From contig CAYNIY010000066.1 in the NCBI GenBank assembly GCA_964397525.1, positions 1 through 7,745 of the forward strand: 7,745 bases of DNA, read 5' to 3'. Shown here in pieces: positions 1-7,500 of the stretch (position 1 is its first letter; every line of letters begins with the position of its first letter). Below the pieces are notes generated by a model that worked only from the letters and a program-made list of their open reading frames with translations, was not told the DNA's origin and searched no databases. Position numbers and translations under genes: made by a program. The stretch comes from Syntrophopropionicum sp964397525. Lineage in GTDB: Bacteria; Bacillota; Desulfotomaculia; Desulfotomaculales; Pelotomaculaceae.

Positions 1-1
1 G

Positions 2-424
2 CAATTAAGCGGCCAGCATTTTTATGGCGGCATTGATCTGAAAAAAGACAAAGATGACTACATGGTCAAAAAGAAACGCTGTGACATCGCGCTCCACGTA
101 ACCCACGGCATGCTTCTGCCCAAGGCCTTCTCCGAGAAGGTGCCCTGCACCCTGATTTCCGAAGTGGCCTCAACCGAGGCGGATTTCACCCTGGGCTCCC
201 ATGCACATCTGGGTTACCATGAGATTGTCGGTGAGAAGTATTTCCTCAACCCCGGCGCTTTGGCGCGCCTGACAAATTTGGAACAGGAACTGACCCGCCG
301 GCCAAAAGTCCTTTTTATGGAAATCAACGGCCAGCCCTGCTACAAGTTCATCCCGCTGGAATCAGTACAGCCGGGATGTGAAATAATGGACCTGGACAGC
401 ATTAAAAATATAAATGTTGAATAA
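2..424 (+). CDS. Metallophosphoesterase (calcineurin-like), C-terminal part
   Basis: This is the 3' end of a gene whose start lies before the window. The open frame runs in from position 2 with no start needed and stops at TAA 422-424, leaving 140 residues. The visible part fits the C-terminal half of the calcineurin-like metallophosphoesterase fold. A strand ending in V-T-H-G-M (His at 104-106) and the motif G-S-H-A-H-L-G (His at 200-202 and 206-208) match the histidines that ligand the dinuclear metal centre in this superfamily. The segment F-L-N-P-G-A-L-A-R follows, a typical closing motif of YfcE/Icc/Mre11-like enzymes. The N-terminal metal motifs (D-x-H, GD, GNH) are outside the window, so the substrate cannot be assigned: nucleic acid, nucleotide or phosphoprotein are all possible. 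An SbcD/Mre11 relative is conceivable next to addBA, but the short tail after the NPGAL motif lacks an obvious capping domain. The family call is fairly sure; the specific function is unknown. Confidence 0.8.
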   Translation, partial: QLSGQHFYGGIDLKKDKDDYMVKKKRCDIALHVTHGMLLPKAFSEKVPCTLISEVASTEADFTLGSHAHLGYHEIVGEKYFLNPGALARLTNLEQELTRRPKVLFMEINGQPCYKFIPLESVQPGCEIMDLDSIKNINVE

Positions 425-448
425 TTAAATGGGACATTCCCTTGAATT

Positions 449-470
449 GTAGGGCGGGTTTTAACCCGCC
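449..470 (+). repeat. REP-like GTAG hairpin, copy A
   Basis: This is a 22-nt unit made of a GTAG head followed by a perfect 8-bp stem (453-460 with 463-470) and a TT loop. It is preceded by ATT, as are the other two copies. It forms an inverted pair with copy B, and outer arms AATTGTAGG (445-453) and CCTACAATT (494-502) can pair with each other, giving a cruciform-like two-hairpin structure. The GTAG head plus short palindrome is the architecture described for REP elements mobilised by RAYT (REP-associated tyrosine) transposases. Assignment to that class is by form only. Confidence 0.7.
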
Positions 471-476
471 ATATTT

Positions 477-498
477 GTGCGGCTGAAGCCGCACCTAC
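477..498 (-). repeat. REP-like GTAG hairpin, copy B (inverted)
   Basis: Read on the minus strand this is again GTAG followed by an 8-bp perfect stem (477-484 with 487-494 on the plus strand) and a 2-nt loop, 22 nt in all. It faces copy A across a 6-nt AT-rich spacer (471-476). The stem sequence differs from copy A at several places, but each difference is matched on the opposite arm, so the pairing is preserved. It lies just after the metallophosphoesterase gene and has no T-run, so it is not a convincing intrinsic terminator by itself. Confidence 0.7.
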
Positions 499-576
499 AA
501 TTTCAGTCGTCGGTCGTCAGCCGCCGGACATCGGTATGTTCTGAATTTACCATAGGATTATTGGTAATCAAACATT

Positions 577-598
577 GTAGGGTCGGCTTTAGCCGACC
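577..598 (+). repeat. REP-like GTAG hairpin, copy C (single)
   Basis: This is the third 22-nt copy: GTAG, then an 8-bp perfect stem (581-588 with 591-598) with a TT loop, preceded by ATT as in copies A and B. No inverted partner follows; the downstream sequence is T-rich instead. It is therefore either a solitary element or a pair that lost its right half. Confidence 0.7.
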
Positions 599-612
599 AT
601 TTCTTTTTCTTT
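581..612 (+). terminator. Possible intrinsic terminator formed by repeat copy C
   Basis: The GC-rich 8-bp hairpin at 581-598 is followed by a T-rich tract at 600-612 (TTTCTTTTTCTTT). This resembles a Rho-independent terminator and would separate the metallophosphoesterase transcript from the thioesterase-addBA group. The tract is broken by two C residues and the loop is only 2 nt (4 nt if the closing T-A pair opens), so efficiency is uncertain. Confidence 0.45.
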
Positions 613-622
613 ATAACTGGAA

Positions 623-668
623 GGTTTTTAACGAAATAAATTGTATATATTTAGCAATAGATTATATT
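623..668 (+). promoter_or_regulatory. AT-rich promoter-like region, weak candidate
   Basis: This is the most AT-rich stretch of the window, lying directly upstream of the thioesterase ribosome binding site. TATATT at 646-651 could serve as a -10 box, which would place the transcript start near 657 and leave a leader of about 25 nt. No good -35 box is seen at 16-18 nt upstream. A second TATATT at 663-668, with TTGTAT at 641-646, has proper spacing but would start transcription inside the ribosome binding site, so it is less likely. Confidence 0.25.
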
Positions 669-670
669 TT

Positions 671-676
671 GGAGGT
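671..676 (+). promoter_or_regulatory. Ribosome binding site of the FlK-like gene
   Basis: GGAGGT sits 6 nt before ATG 683-685. It is a near-ideal Shine-Dalgarno sequence and settles the start of the thioesterase gene. Confidence 0.85.
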
Positions 677-682
677 TAGACC

Positions 683-1081
683 ATGGCAAAAGAAATAAAA
701 CCGGGCATTTCAGGCGAGGTCAGGATAAAAGTTGATGAAAAAGAAACAGCGATTGTTTATGAAAGCGGTTCGGTGCGGGTTTTTGCCACGCCGGCCATGA
801 TCCGGCTGATGGAAAAAGCAGCCCTTTCGTCTGTGGCGCCCTTCCTTGAAGAAGGCTGTACCACTGTCGGTACCAGGGTCGACGTAAAGCATCTTGCCGC
901 CACCCCGGTGGGCATGGATGTGATCATCACCGCCAAACTGGTGGAGGCCGAAGGCAAGCGCCTGCTGTTCGAAGTGGAGGCCAGAGACCAGGTGGAGCTG
1001 GTAGGCAGTGGCACACATGAACGTTTCATTGTCAAGACAGACAGTTTTGTCAGGAGGACGGAAGGAAAGCTGACAGACTAA
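683..1081 (+). CDS. FlK-like hotdog-fold thioesterase
   Basis: This 132-residue cytosolic protein has no signal peptide or membrane segment and is about the full length of the FlK family. It is predicted to hydrolyse an acyl-CoA thioester. The body carries the family pattern: F-A-T-P-A-M-I at 34-40, L-M-E-K-A from 42, T-V-G-T-R-V-D-V-K-H at 61-70, A-A-T-P-V-G from 72 and H-E-R-F at 112-115. Aligned to FlK (fluoroacetyl-CoA thioesterase of Streptomyces cattleya) with a constant offset of six, Thr36, Glu44 and His70 fall on the catalytic Thr42, Glu50 and His76, Gly63 on Gly69 and Arg114 on Arg120; FlK numbers are from memory. The phenylalanine that gates fluoroacetyl selectivity (Phe36) corresponds to Ser30, so the substrate is probably a common acyl-CoA, not fluoroacetyl-CoA. 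The start is fixed by GGAGGT at 671-676. addB follows after 25 nt with no terminator, so co-transcription is likely. Fold and triad are well supported; the substrate is unknown. Confidence 0.85.
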   Translation: MAKEIKPGISGEVRIKVDEKETAIVYESGSVRVFATPAMIRLMEKAALSSVAPFLEEGCTTVGTRVDVKHLAATPVGMDVIITAKLVEAEGKRLLFEVEARDQVELVGSGTHERFIVKTDSFVRRTEGKLTD

Positions 1082-1092
1082 CGATGATTATT

Positions 1093-1099
1093 GGTGGTG
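1093..1099 (+). promoter_or_regulatory. Weak ribosome binding site for addB
   Basis: GGTGGTG differs by one base from GGAGGTG and lies 7 nt before TTG 1107-1109. It supports the TTG start over alternatives, since no ATG or GTG is in frame nearby, but it is weak. Translation may partly depend on ribosomes ending just upstream. Confidence 0.45.
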
Positions 1100-1106
1100 T
1101 AGACCT

Positions 1107-4100
1107 TTGACCTTGAGATTTATTATAGGCCGGGCCGGCAGCGGCAAGACCAGGTTCTGCCTGGATGCGATCCGGGCGGAATTAAAAGAGCGCCCGGCAG
1201 GGCTGCCGCTGGTTTTTCTCGTGCCGGAACAGGCTACTTTTCAAACGGAGTACGCACTGGCATCGACCCCGGGATTAAAAGGTTTTGCCAGGGCCCAGGT
1301 GCTGAGTTTCCGGCGCCTGGCCTACCGTGTGCTGCAGGAAACCGGCGGGGCTGCGCGGCCGCACATCGGTGATCTGGGCAAACGCATGCTGCTGCGCCGC
1401 CTGCTTGACCAGCGCAGCGGTGAAGTTAAAGTATTTCAGCGCTCCATCCGCCAGCCCGGTTTTGCCGATACCCTGGCCCGCACCCTGGGAGAAATAAAAA
1501 ATTACTGCGTCGAGCCGGATGATCTGGTGTCAGCTTCTGCTGCATTGCGTGAACTGCACGGGACGGAAATCCTGGCAGATAAGCTGGAAGACCTGCACCT
1601 GCTCTACAATAACCTGGAAGCAGTGCTGGAAGACCGGTTTGTTGATCCTGATGATTACCTGAACCTCCTGGCGGACCGCCTGCCGTTTTCCAAAGCTGTC
1701 ACGGACGGCGAGGTGTGGGTGGATGGGTTCTCCGGGTTCACCCCGCAGGAATACCGGGTCCTGTCATCGCTGCTGCACAGCGCGGTGCGGGTTAATGTCA
1801 CCTTGTGCACCGACCTGAAGACGCTCAGCGGCAGCCCGGATGAAACCGATCTGTTTTATATGATCCGGGAAACATATGACACCCTGAGCGAGCTGGCTGC
1901 CAGGGCAGGGATTCCGGTTGAAAAGCCCCTGACTCTTGATGGTACAGAAAAAGACCGTTATATCAGCCCCGGGATAGCCCACCTCGAAAAAAATATTTTC
2001 AAATACCCGGCACAGCACTTGGATAATACCTGCAGCGGTGTCACCCTGGCGGCGGCGGCGAACCCCCGCTCTGAAACCGAGGGTGCTGCCCGTGAGATCA
2101 CGGCCTTATGCCGGGACGCCGGTTACCGCTACCGTGATATCATCATTCTGCTGCGCAATCTAGACGTTTACCCCGAGCTGATTGCAAGCGTTTTCGCCGA
2201 TTATAATATTCCCGTGTTTATCGATCAGAAGCGGCCGGTGATGCACCACCCGCTGGTAGAGCTGGTTCGCTCCGCGCTGGAAGTGTTTATATCAGACTGG
2301 TCATTTGACCCGGTCTTTCGCTTTTTAAAGACCGATTTATCACCGCTGGCCAGGCTTGAAGCTGACCTGCTGGAAAACTATGTCCTGGCCCACGGTATCA
2401 GGGGCAGCCGCTGGACAGACGCCAGGCCATGGGATTATAGACGCCTGCTGTCACTTGAGGAAGATGCTGAAGTCACTGAAGTGGAAGCAGAAGAATTGGC
2501 AGTAATCAACGCCATCCGCCGCCGTGCTGCAGGCTGCCTTGCCGCTTTCTGCGCCGACGCTGCTGCCGCCTCCAGTGTGCGCGCTTTAACTGAAGCGCTG
2601 TTCAACCTCCTGGTCAGCCTGGAGGCGCCGGCAGTGCTGGAGAGCTGGAGCCTTGAAGCGGAGAGTGAGGGGCGGCTGGAGGCTGCCAGGGAACACAGCC
2701 AGATCTGGAGCGGGGTAACCAATTTACTTGACCAGGTGGTGGAGGCGCTCGGCGATGAAAACATCCCGGTGCAGGAATACGCCGCCATCCTTGACGCCGG
2801 TTTTGAAAGCATGCGCCTGGGACTGATCCCGCCCGGTCTCGATCAGGTCGTGGTATGCTCCCTGGAGCGTTCACGGAGTCCAGAGGCCAGGGCGGCTTTT
2901 GTGCTGGGCGCCAGTGAAGGGGTGCTGCCGGCCAGGATTACTGATGGCGGGATCCTGTCCGAAGGGGAAAGAGAGAGGCTGCAGGCAGTAGGTTTAAAAT
3001 TGGCCCCGGGTTCGCGCCGCAGGGTCTTTGACGAGCAGTACCTGGTATATATCGCGCTTACCCGTTCCTCGGAAAAATTGTACCTGAGCTATCCCCTGGC
3101 GGACGACGAGGGCGGCGCAGCGGCGCCTTCCACGGTGGCGGCCAGGATCAGGGAACTGCTGCCGAACCTGGCAGAGAAGTTCTGGCCGGTTGAACCGGAT
3201 GGGGCGGAGGCGGAGGACATGGAATTTGTCAGCACCCCCAGCACCACCCTGTCCCACCTGGCCACCAGGATGAGGGAGGCCAGGGCGGGGCGATGCATCA
3301 AGCCTCTCTGGCAGGATGTCTATTCCTGGTTCATGCGCAGCGATTATATACAGTCAGCATCTTTTGTTTTGTCCAGCCTGTTCAAGTCCAACCGGGAGAA
3401 CAGGCTTACACCCGGAACAGGCAGGGCCCTGTACGGGCGCTCCTTGCAAACCAGCGTCTCTGGTATTGAAAAATTCCGGGCCTGCCCGTTCGCCCATTTT
3501 CTGGATAAAGGGCTGAGGCTGCGCGAAAGGGATGTGTACAAGATCGGCGCGCCCGATCTGGGGCAGTTTTTTCACGCGGCGCTGAAGCTCTTCGGTGATC
3601 AGGTCCAGGCGCTCGGCATGGACTGGGGGCAGCTGGACAGGGAGCAGTGCCTGGCCCTGGCCGGCAGTGTGACAGACGACCTGGCGCCGCGCCTGCAGAG
3701 TGAAATTCTCTTGAGCACGGACCGCCGGCGCTACCTTACAGGCAAGCTGAAAAGGACTGTCCAGCGGACAGCACTCATCCTTGCGGAACACTCCCGGCGC
3801 GGCTTGTTCCAGCCGGTCGGGCTGGAGCTGTCTTTCGGCCCCGGCGGAGAACTCCCGGCACTAACTTTCAGCCTGCCCGGCGGCAGTGAAATGGCCCTCA
3901 GGGGCAGGATCGACCGCATTGACGCGGCAGCGGCAGAAAACGGCGTTTACCTGAGGATCATTGACTACAAATCCGGACGGGTTACGCTCAGCTTACAGGA
4001 CATCTATTACGGCCTGAAGCTGCAGCTGTTGGCGTACCTGGACGTTGCCCTGCGCTATGCTGAAAAAATTGCCGGGGGCCGGGGAATGCCGGGCGCTATC

Positions 4101-4580
4101 CTGTATTTCCGCATCGACGACCCGCTGGTGAAGACTGACGGGGAAATACCGGACGCGGCAGAGATGGACAAGAAAATATTGAAGGAATTAAGGATGACGG
4201 GCATGGTGCTGGCAGACAGGCATGTAGTGGACCTGATGGACAGCACTATAGACGGTGATTCCGAACTGATTCCCATAAAAATAAAAAAAGACGGCTGCAT
4301 TGCCGCCAGCTCCTCAGCCATAAAAGCAGAGCAGCTCGCACTGCTGCGTGAATACCTGCATGCCCAGCTGATCAGCGCCGGCAGCAGCATTATGAACGGG
4401 GTAGTTGACATCTCACCCTACCGCCGCGGTTCATTCAGGCCGTGCCGGTACTGCCCGTTTCAACCGGTGTGCCAGTTTGATGTTTTGATAGAGGGGAATG
4501 CCTACCGCATCATCAAGGCGGAAAAAGACGATGCACTCTGGCACAAAATACAGCAGGCCGGGGGTGAGACGCTTGGGTAA
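1107..4580 (+). CDS. addB: AddB (RexB), ATP-dependent helicase/nuclease subunit B
   Basis: This is a complete 1157-residue subunit, close to B. subtilis AddB (about 1166). With AddA it unwinds and degrades double-strand DNA ends, and the family's AddB recognises Chi and cuts the 5'-ended strand. Walker A (G-R-A-G-S-G-K-T, residues 8-15) is intact at the N-terminus. Family blocks follow: V-W-V-D-G-F-S-G-F (203-211), S-L-E-R-S-R-S-P-E with V-L-G-A-S-E-G-V-L-P (585-608) and I-A-L-T-R-S-S-E-K (from 649). The RecB-type nuclease domain shows G-R-I-D-R-I-D (Asp936) and I-D-Y-K-S-G (Asp953, Lys955). Cys793 plus a C-x2-C-x5-C set (Cys1113, Cys1116, Cys1122) matches the four ligands of the 4Fe-4S cluster that staples this domain. 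The TTG start is chosen because M-T-L-R-F-I-I-G-R is the usual N-terminus and no in-frame ATG or GTG exists nearby. It follows the thioesterase gene by 25 nt and overlaps addA by 8 nt. All key residues are present, so it should be functional. Confidence 0.97.
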   Translation: MTLRFIIGRAGSGKTRFCLDAIRAELKERPAGLPLVFLVPEQATFQTEYALASTPGLKGFARAQVLSFRRLAYRVLQETGGAARPHIGDLGKRMLLRRLLDQRSGEVKVFQRSIRQPGFADTLARTLGEIKNYCVEPDDLVSASAALRELHGTEILADKLEDLHLLYNNLEAVLEDRFVDPDDYLNLLADRLPFSKAVTDGEVWVDGFSGFTPQEYRVLSSLLHSAVRVNVTLCTDLKTLSGSPDETDLFYMIRETYDTLSELAARAGIPVEKPLTLDGTEKDRYISPGIAHLEKNIFKYPAQHLDNTCSGVTLAAAANPRSETEGAAREITALCRDAGYRYRDIIILLRNLDVYPELIASVFADYNIPVFIDQKRPVMHHPLVELVRSALEVFISDWSFDPVFRFLKTDLSPLARLEADLLENYVLAHGIRGSRWTDARPWDYRRLLSLEEDAEVTEVEAEELAVINAIRRRAAGCLAAFCADAAAASSVRALTEALFNLLVSLEAPAVLESWSLEAESEGRLEAAREHSQIWSGVTNLLDQVVEALGDENIPVQEYAAILDAGFESMRLGLIPPGLDQVVVCSLERSRSPEARAAFVLGASEGVLPARITDGGILSEGERERLQAVGLKLAPGSRRRVFDEQYLVYIALTRSSEKLYLSYPLADDEGGAAAPSTVAARIRELLPNLAEKFWPVEPDGAEAEDMEFVSTPSTTLSHLATRMREARAGRCIKPLWQDVYSWFMRSDYIQSASFVLSSLFKSNRENRLTPGTGRALYGRSLQTSVSGIEKFRACPFAHFLDKGLRLRERDVYKIGAPDLGQFFHAALKLFGDQVQALGMDWGQLDREQCLALAGSVTDDLAPRLQSEILLSTDRRRYLTGKLKRTVQRTALILAEHSRRGLFQPVGLELSFGPGGELPALTFSLPGGSEMALRGRIDRIDAAAAENGVYLRIIDYKSGRVTLSLQDIYYGLKLQLLAYLDVALRYAEKIAGGRGMPGAILYFRIDDPLVKTDGEIPDAAEMDKKILKELRMTGMVLADRHVVDLMDSTIDGDSELIPIKIKKDGCIAASSSAIKAEQLALLREYLHAQLISAGSSIMNGVVDISPYRRGSFRPCRYCPFQPVCQFDVLIEGNAYRIIKAEKDDALWHKIQQAGGETLG
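4560..4567 (+). promoter_or_regulatory. Ribosome binding site of addA inside the addB end
   Basis: GGGGGTGA differs by one base from the ideal GGAGGTGA and lies 5 nt before TTG 4573-4575. It decides the addA start: the in-frame GTG at 4564 lies within this site and has a poorer site of its own. Because it sits within the last addB codons, it favours coupled translation of the two subunits in equal amounts. Confidence 0.65.
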
Positions 4581-7500
4581 TATATGGACTAATGAGCAGC
4601 GCGATGCGATTGCCATCCAGGGCGGCAACCTCCTGGTGTCCGCCGCCGCCGGTTCGGGAAAGACAGCTGTGCTGGTACAGCGGATCATCCGTCTGATCAC
4701 TGACCCGATACACCCTGTTGACGCGGACCGCCTGCTGGTCGTGACTTTCACCAATGCGGCCGCCGCTGAGATGAGGGAACGCATCGGCCGCGCCCTGGCC
4801 GGGGAAATAGAAAAGGACCCGGGATCGAAGCACCTGCACAGGCAGCTGGCGCTGCTCGGCCACGCGTCCATCAGCACGATCCACTCGTTCTGCCTTGAGC
4901 TGCTGCGCCAGTATTTTTACTATTTGGACCTGGACCCCTCTTTCAGAGTCGCAGATGAAAACGAGTCCGCCCTGATCCAGGCCGGGGCTATGGAAGAGCT
5001 CTTCGAACAGCGCTATACAGCGGCGGATAACGAGTATTTCACGGCACTGGTAGACTGCTACGGGGGCAAACGGGATGACTCCATGCTGCAGGAACTTGTT
5101 TTAAGCGCCTATCATTTTGCGCGCAGCACGGCAAACCCGCAGGCGTGGCTGGCCAGCCTGCCGGAGAAATACCGCCTGGCGGAAGGCTGCTCCTTTGACG
5201 ACCTGCCGTGGTGTGATGTTTTAAAGACATCACTAAAAAACGAGCTTGATCAGATTATTTCCGCCCTGGAGCAGGGCATCAGCCTGGCCCGGAAACCGAA
5301 CGGACCCGGGATATACCTTGATACCCTGGAGGCGGAAAAAGATATGTTTTGCGGCCTGCGCCGGCAGTGTGAGGCAGGGGCAGCCTGGGAGCAGCTTTGC
5401 GGCGCCTGTGCGTGTATTGATTTCAACAGGCTGAAAAGCTGCAAAAAAGAAGACGCCGATGTGCTGCTGGCTGAACAGGCCAGGAAGCTGAGAGATTCAG
5501 TCAAGAAAAAAGCTGCAGGTATTACGAAGGAGTACTTCCGCAGCGCGCCGGAAGGGATCTGCCGCGACCTGAAAAAGCTTTACCCCCTCGCCGGGGAGAT
5601 GGCCAGGCTGGTGCAGGAGTTTGGTGACGTTTACAGCAAAGCCAAGGCTGCCAAAGGAGTGGTTGATTTCAGTGACCTGGAGCACTTTGCGCTGCAGGTG
5701 CTGTCAGACAAGGGCCAACAGGGCCGCATCCCTTCCAAAGCCGCCTTGAGTCTGCGGGAAAGGTATGAAGAGGTGCTGGTGGACGAATACCAGGATATCA
5801 ACGCCGCCCAGGAGGCCATCCTGCGCCTTGTTTCCAGGCAGGGCGAAGAAAGGCCCAACCTGTTTATGGTGGGAGACGTGAAGCAGAGCATTTACCGCTT
5901 CAGGCTGGCCGACCCCGGGCTTTTCCTGCAAAAATACAATACTTACCCCACCGTTAAGGGCAGTGCACAGCGGCGCGTCGACCTGTCCAAAAATTTCCGC
6001 AGCACGCGGGGGCTGGTAGACGCTGTCAATTTTGTCTTTCGCCAGCTGATGACCCCGGCCGTCGGTGAACTGGCTTATGATGCAGCCGCTGAACTGGTAT
6101 ACGGGGCGGATTACCCGCCGGCAGAAGGAGAACAGAAAAGGCGCGGTGACACGGTTGAAGTGCATCTCATTGAGAAACAGGAGCCTGAGCATAACGCCGG
6201 GCAGCCGGCAGGAAGTGATGGTGAAATCCCTCCCGCTGCAGCCAATGGGGATGAGCTCGCGGAATTTGAAGAAGAACTGGACGCCGCGCAGAAGGAAGCC
6301 AGGCTGGTTGCCGGTCAAATCAGGGAGCTGATAGCGCCCGCCGGCGGCGGCCCGGGCATGACGGTCTATGACAGGGATTCAAAGTCATACAAGCCGGTGT
6401 ACTACAGGGATATAGTCGTTTTGCTGCGGGCTACATCCGGGCATGCCAACACTTTTGTGGAGGAATTCAGGCAGAACGGCATCCCGGCATACGCCGAGCT
6501 GGCCACCGGCTATTTTGAAGCCACTGAGGTGGAGACGGTGCTGTCATTGCTGAAGCTCATCGACAACCCGCTCCAGGACATCCCCCTGGCGGCTGTGCTG
6601 CGGTCACCGCTTGTCGGGCTGGATGCCGGTGAGCTGGCGAAAATACGCCTGCAGTCACGCCGGGGTTACTATTACCATGCGGTTGTGGCTGCCGCCCACG
6701 CTGATCAGGGCGAACTCTCCGAAAAGCTGCAGCATTTTCTGGAAAGGCTGGAGAACTGGCGCACGGCAGCGCGGCGCGGGCCGCTGGCCGACCTGATCTG
6801 GTCCATCTACCGTGAGACCGGTTATTATGATTACACCGGCGGCCTGCCCGGCGGCGGGCAGAGGCAGGCCAACCTGCGCTCGCTGTCCAACAGGGCAAGG
6901 CAGTATGATGCCGGTTCTTTCCGCGGGCTGTTTCTCTTCCTCCGCTTTGTCGAGCGGGTGAGGGAAGGAGGCCGCGATCTCGGCGCCGCACGCGCCCTGG
7001 GCGAAAAAGAAAATGTGGTCCGGATCATGAGCATCCACAAGAGCAAGGGCCTGGAGTTTCCGGTGGTGTTTATAGCGGGGCTGGGCAGGAGGTTCAATTT
7101 CAAGGACCTGAACAAGGATATGCTTTTCCATAAGGAACTGGGACTGGGCATGCAGTTCGTGGACCCGGAAGCGAGGGTCACCTACCCGTCTGTTTCCAAG
7201 CTGGCCCTGGGGCAAAAGCTGAAGATGGAAGCGCTGGCAGAAGAGATGCGCATATTGTATGTCGCCATGACCAGGGCGCGGGAAAAGCTGGTCCTGGTCG
7301 GTTCGGTGCGCAGCCTGGGATCCTGTGCCAGGCGCTGGTGCGGTCCCGCCGCTGATGACGGGATAAGTTTGCCGGACGGCTACCTGGCCGGCGCTGCTTC
7401 CTACCTGGACTGGCTGGGCGCGGTTCTGGCCAGGCACAGGGACGGGGAAGAGATAAGAGGACTGGGATCTTGCGATGAAGACACAGCTGTAATTTCAGAC

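Noticed and set aside
425..502. Inverted repeat pair read as a CRISPR remnant or an insertion-sequence end
   Set aside because: There are no regularly spaced direct repeats with unique spacers and no transposase or target duplication. The short GTAG-headed hairpins fit a REP-like element better.
547..567. Inverted repeat TTACCA...TGGTAA between the REP-like copies
   Set aside because: The arms are only 6 bp and AT-rich with a 9-nt loop. It could be an operator, but such a short repeat is expected by chance and nothing nearby supports it.
477..698. Plus-strand open frame of 73 codons in the intergenic region
   Set aside because: It starts inside repeat copy B, runs through copy C and ends inside the thioesterase gene. 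It has no ribosome binding site and its translation looks random.
3541..3559. 7-bp inverted repeat with a 5-nt loop inside addB
   Set aside because: It falls in a GC-rich coding stretch, encodes conserved-looking protein sequence and has no T-run or second copy, so it is most likely chance.
5704..6318. Minus-strand open frame of 204 codons
   Set aside because: It lies wholly opposite the Walker B to motif IV region of AddA, which is strongly conserved in the plus-strand frame. The antisense protein has no recognisable motif and is a by-product of high GC content.
6655..7437. Minus-strand open frame of 260 codons
   Set aside because: It lies opposite AddA motifs V and VI. Its translation is rich in Gln, Pro, Arg and Ala as expected from antisense reading of GC-rich coding DNA, with no domain seen.
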